This document shows, in pieces, positions 60,657-64,000 of a DNA stretch of 64,000 nucleotides. Source of the DNA: Sipunculus nudus (lineage: Eukaryota > Annelida > Sipuncula > Golfingiida > Sipunculidae); assembly GCA_026874595.1 (NCBI GenBank), contig CM049317.1, forward strand, positions 73,375,118 through 73,439,117, read 5' to 3'. Numbering within the stretch: position 1 is the stretch's first letter; each line of letters opens with the position of its first letter. Under the pieces are notes generated by a model. The model was not told where the DNA came from. It did not search any database and saw nothing but the letters and a program-made list of their open reading frames with translations. The translations under genes were made by a program, and so were the position numbers.

Positions 60657-61829
60657 CCTGTCAGGAGTGCCGTCACCTGCTCCAACACGGAAATCAGATG
60701 GATCACGTGACAGGCCTTTAGAAGCGGCGGGAAGTGAGCCATCAAACCAGCTTTCAAAACCGCCGGTTGAACCGTCGACGGACCGCGGTCAAATAGTGCA
60801 CGACCAAAACTACTAAAACCGCCGGGGGAACCGTCGACAGAACCGCAGCCAAACGGTGCACTATTTAAACCGCCGAAACCGCCAATGAAACCGTCGCAGG
60901 AACCGCCGGTAGAAGTGTCACATGATAGAAGCGAACCGCCAGAACCGACCCTAAAACCGGCTGGGTCGCCTGGCAAACTGCTAGCTACGGGGTCAGACAC
61001 GTGTCTCACAGTACCGAGCGAGTGTCAACCGTCTAAACCGCCGGATTCCAGTTCAAAGGTGGTTACACGAAGTGGTCGACAAGTCCGCCCGCCAAATAAA
61101 TATAGCCCAGTCAAAGTCGTGAAGAAAATGTGTTACAGGTGTGATGTCTGCGGACAAACTTATAACTGTCGAAACTCGCTGGTACGGCATATCAAAGTAA
61201 CCCATACTGGGGAAAGATGGACATGTCACGCATGCAAGGCGGAATACAGAAGGCCTGAGTATTTGAGGAGACATTTAAAGAAGGGCAAATGTCGCCCAAA
61301 GATGGAAACGAGATGTGAAAACGGTGAACGTCACATGCAAACCGGGAGTGTTAGTACAGCAACTACTTCTTCAATGGGTGATGGTGGTAGCGTACGGCGT
61401 GTGACTATGCATGAATTGGACATTAAACCCTATGTGTACATTCAAGGGGAATGGTATAAGGCCTGTAAAGTTGACTGTCTGCACCCATGTCATGCGCCGC
61501 CAGATGTTACCAAGCCGAATCGGTCAGCGACGGCGACCGCAGCAAGCCAGACTGACCTTCAGATGGAGAGGATGGAGGCGGACATAAATGAGACAACAGA
61601 AGATGACGTCAGAGCTGTCCGAACACAGAGAACGATAGCAGTGCTTGGCTACCGGTGCTGGAACCATGAGCAATGGAAGACGGAGCAGGCAGAGTCGAGA
61701 TGTTCTCCTGGAGGTCATGGGACTCAGGCTAATAGAGACTTTGATGCCACGAACTATGAGTACCCTGATGGACAGTATTTTTATATGAATACCGAGGATG
61801 GGGTCTATACCGATGACCCACTTATTTAA
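60657..61829 (+). pseudogene. Gypsy pol C-terminal extension with C2H2-type zinc fingers
   Basis: After the integrase GPY/F module the coding continues through a proline-rich KPP/EPS repeat stretch with two frame changes (near 60650 and 60810). A 314-codon open frame then runs from 60885 to 61829, in the integrase C-terminal frame. It has TRSGRQVRPPNKYSP (about codons 61-75), the kind of basic tail usually found at the end of animal gypsy pol. Finger 1 (C86-x2-C89-x12-H102-x4-H107) and finger 2 (C114-x2-C117-x12-H130-x5-C136) follow, joined by an HTGERW linker. Beyond them is a 175-residue tail with no recognised domain, no signal peptide and no membrane helix, so it is not an envelope. Likely nucleic-acid binding; function unknown. 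Confidence 0.8.
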
Positions 61830-62074
61830 ATGTGTTTCAACTTGTGTAGTAACTTGGGAAGTGGCAAATCCGCCTATGATTTAATTTTTCGCAATGTTCA
61901 CAATCGTTATTATCATGTTATAGATCTACTCTTGTAATTTAATTTTTCGTTCTTTAAGTTAAGACGGTACTCAAAGGAACAACTCAGCTTCGATTCCGAA
62001 CTCGGTAGCTTCCTCGGTGATAGTCTCGTATGTACTTGCAAAGTCATTAAGTAGTTTTATATTTTTAGTTATTT

Positions 62075-62090
62075 AAGGGGGGGGGGGAAG
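62075..62090 (+). promoter_or_regulatory. Polypurine tract
   Basis: AAGGGGGGGGGGGAAG lies directly against the 3' LTR. It would prime plus-strand DNA synthesis. Confidence 0.9.
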
Positions 62091-62326
62091 TGTAGTGGGC
62101 ATCCTGAACCGCTGTGAGCCGACGGTCTTACCCTCGGTTGTGACCGGCGGTAGTTGGGCGGTCAGGGCCTATATAAGGGAGAAACCGGAGGTTTACCGGA
62201 AGTTAGCGGCTCGGAGCTAGACCGGATGGTCGTGTGCTGTGTATAGTTAAGTGGAATAAACGTTTTATATATTTATACCTGTGTTGTTGAGCCACAAAGG
62301 AAACTGGAACCTAAGAGAACGTTACA
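62091..62326 (+). repeat. Gypsy 3' LTR
   Basis: 236 bp, same termini as the 5' LTR. TATATAAG at 62170-62177, AATAAA at 62255-62260. Confidence 0.97.
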
Positions 62327-62639
62327 GTATCGACCTGTTATATTTATTAATCTTAGAATCTTTATGATGCCCAATAATTTTTAAATAGATGGCACAACAA
62401 AACAAATGACATTTTTACAGTTTAAAAAAAATGGAGTGGTATGAAGGTCAAAAACGAGCTGCCAGTCATACAATTCACCTTTCCCCAGTGGCCTGTCACA
62501 CTACTCTCAAGGGTCATGTATGTTGCTTCAGACCTGTTTTGACCCCAAGAATGTCTTGAAAAAATTTTTACCCTGAAAATTTATACTCGACTTATATGCG
62601 AGTATTTTTACGGTATATAATCTAATAAGTGGAGGTATT

Positions 62640-64000
62640 CGTTTCGGCCGTTATTATTTCCACTTACTCTTAGGTGGAGATATTGGTTTTTGGCAATATT
62701 ATTATTCTTATTTAGTCATATGACCTAAAAGGTTGAAACCTTAACCTATGTGTCTTTTATAACGTAGGAGTGCAGAGAAAGTTTGGTACCGATATCTTCA
62801 ATAATTTTTAATATAATGCAAATTACCAAAATAATGTGACGTCAGCATTTTAGCTCATCTCTGTAAACACAAGGAAGAACGGCTTAATTTTATTTGTCTT
62901 ACAGAATTATAGTTGTTCCTACTATGGTCCGAATAATCTGACCCAGTTTCAGTGACCTGGGCCTGTTTTTGAAGGTTGCAGAGGGCAAAGATTGCAATTT
63001 ATTTTTATTACAATGTCGCTTTTCTTCTAAACAATAAAGGATACAGTCATATCGTTTAAAATTATTCAATAATAGTTGATTTCCAACATTTCCGCATGGA
63101 ATATACTCATGCAGAACCATACGATATTTTTGACTCAGCAGTTTTCAGCAATACGTTTCCGTATTACCGGTATAACTTAGATAGTTAAAAACTTTACAGT
63201 CATGTGCACTATGTTCGAACATTTTCAGCTCAGTTCTGAAAACACTAGAAAGAACGGCCACATTTCGTTTATTTAACTGAGCTATTGTTGTTTCAAAACT
63301 TTTAGAGTTGGATGAAAGATCAGCGAGAGATTCAATGATAGGGGATGGGTAGGGTGGTGGTGCAGGGGGGAGGGGGGATTGGTTATGATCCGTGAATGTC
63401 CCATGACAGTTACAGAAGTCTAGTTATTGTTTTCTTCTTACTTATTATTCTGCCACTTTTTTCATCTGATTTCATTCGTACTTACTGTGGATAAACCCTA
63501 CTATCATGGTCCAAATAATTTGGAATAGTTTCAGTGACCTTGACTTTTTTTGAAGGTGACAGGGGTCAAAAAGTGCGATTTTTTTTTTATTTTCAATGTC
63601 GCTTTTCTTCTAAACTATAAGGGGTACAGACAAATGGATGAAAAAATCACCTACAATATTTGATTCCAAACATTACTTGGGTCCCGTATCGAATTTACTA
63701 ATGCGAAACAATATGAGATAGGTGACTCAGCACTTTTCAGTTAGACTACGTTTCCGAATTACCCATATGACCTGAAAATGACAACTTATCAGGAATATGC
63801 CCTTTATAACGTAGGAGTGCAGTGGCAAGTTTCATAGCGATATCCTTAAAAGTTTTGGAATAATATGCAAATTACGAAAATGTGGCGTCAGCATTTTCAG
63901 CTCATCTCTGGAAACACAAGAAAGAACGGTTATAAGTCATTTGTTAAAATGAATTATAGTTGTTCCTAAACTGTCAGAGCTGGGTAAAAGGTCAGTGGGA
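62640..64000. repeat. Diverged long-period repeat, cut by the window end
   Basis: Block A (AACGTAGGAGTGCAG ... GCAAATTACCAAAATAATGT ... CATCTCTGTAAACACAAG ... AAGAACGG) occurs at about 62730-62890 and 63775-63930 (1047 bp apart), with a partial copy at 63220-63330. Block B (CTATGGTCCGAATAATCTGA ... GTTTCAGTGACCT ... ATGTCGCTTTTCTTCTAAAC) occurs at about 62920-63030 and 63498-63620. The A-B-A-B-A order shows tandem duplication of an A+B unit with variable spacing. Confidence 0.8.

Larger units (their letters stand above)
54677..62326 (+). mobile_element. Ty3/gypsy LTR retrotransposon, complete in layout but coding-defective
   Basis: 7650 bp with 236-bp LTRs, PBS, gag, protease, RT, RNase H, integrase, a zinc-finger tail, polypurine tract and 3' LTR in the standard gypsy order. 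The two LTRs differ at three positions (about 1.3%), so insertion was fairly recent. The flanking 4-mers are GTTT and GTAT, at best an imperfect target duplication. The coding part has multiple stops and frameshifts (see sub-entries), so it cannot be autonomous. Confidence 0.97.
53239..62613. mobile_element. Non-autonomous TIR element (TA target) split by the gypsy element
   Basis: The left end CCGTAAAAACCGCATATAAG continues TCGAG. The right end, read on the minus strand, is CCGTAAAAATACTCGCATAT followed by AAGTCGAG. Each end is flanked by TA (53237-53238; 62614-62615), as for Tc1/mariner-type insertions. Removing the gypsy element at 54677-62326 leaves about 1.7 kb with no transposase frame, so this copy is non-autonomous. 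Confidence 0.7.

Noticed and set aside
60885-61829. Envelope gene of an errantivirus-like element
   Set aside because: No signal peptide, transmembrane helix or furin-type site is visible; the frame carries zinc fingers and is in phase with the integrase C terminus.

Overview
The window is eukaryotic, AT-rich, gene-poor and packed with repeats. One probable host gene is visible. The rest is satellite DNA, microsatellites and transposable elements. The mix suggests an invertebrate, most likely a marine lophotrochozoan such as a bivalve: a single-exon divergent rhodopsin-class GPCR, a tRNA-derived SINE, Ty3/gypsy LTR elements, an APE-type LINE, hAT and pogo debris, and arrays built on GTGCGCAC. 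This taxonomic call is inference; no diagnostic host gene fixes it.

Layout. 1.3-3.1 kb: a ~39-bp minisatellite split by a tRNA-derived SINE and a probable solo LTR, followed by a 3-copy 120-145-bp repeat. 4.1-5.2 kb (minus): an intact seven-transmembrane receptor, probably the one functional gene. 5.67-9.28 kb: about 78 copies of a 46-bp satellite. 11.5-13.5 kb: a hAT-like element with a decayed BED-finger exon. 14.3-16.2 kb: a satellite built from ~20-bp units, organised first as 120-bp and then as 60-bp higher-order repeats. 17.1-24.1 kb: a 5'-truncated LINE (minus strand, ORF1 and ORF2 broken) lying exactly between two ~745-bp direct repeats. 24.6-45 kb: microsatellites, MITE-like inverted repeats, a pogo/Tigger transposase fragment, a GC-richer block and a 21-bp GTGCGCAC array. 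45.6-46.4 kb: a solo LTR with a 4-bp target duplication. 48.9-50.5 kb: a badly decayed, internally deleted gypsy element.

53.2-62.6 kb: a TIR element with TA target duplication, interrupted by a 7.65-kb gypsy retrotransposon (54677-62326). The gypsy element has 236-bp LTRs that differ at three positions, a tRNA-Leu-type primer site, gag with a CCHC knuckle, protease, RT/RNase H and integrase. It also has an unusual C-terminal extension with two C2H2-type zinc fingers. Its coding frame carries many stops, frameshifts and an integrase active-site deletion, so this copy is not autonomous. 62.7-64 kb: a diverged long-period repeat that continues past the window edge.

Most promising leads: the zinc-finger tail on the gypsy pol, the ~745-bp direct repeats flanking the LINE, the GPCR lacking most class A signature residues, and the multi-level 20/60/120/240-bp satellite that accidentally encodes a 20-residue protein repeat.
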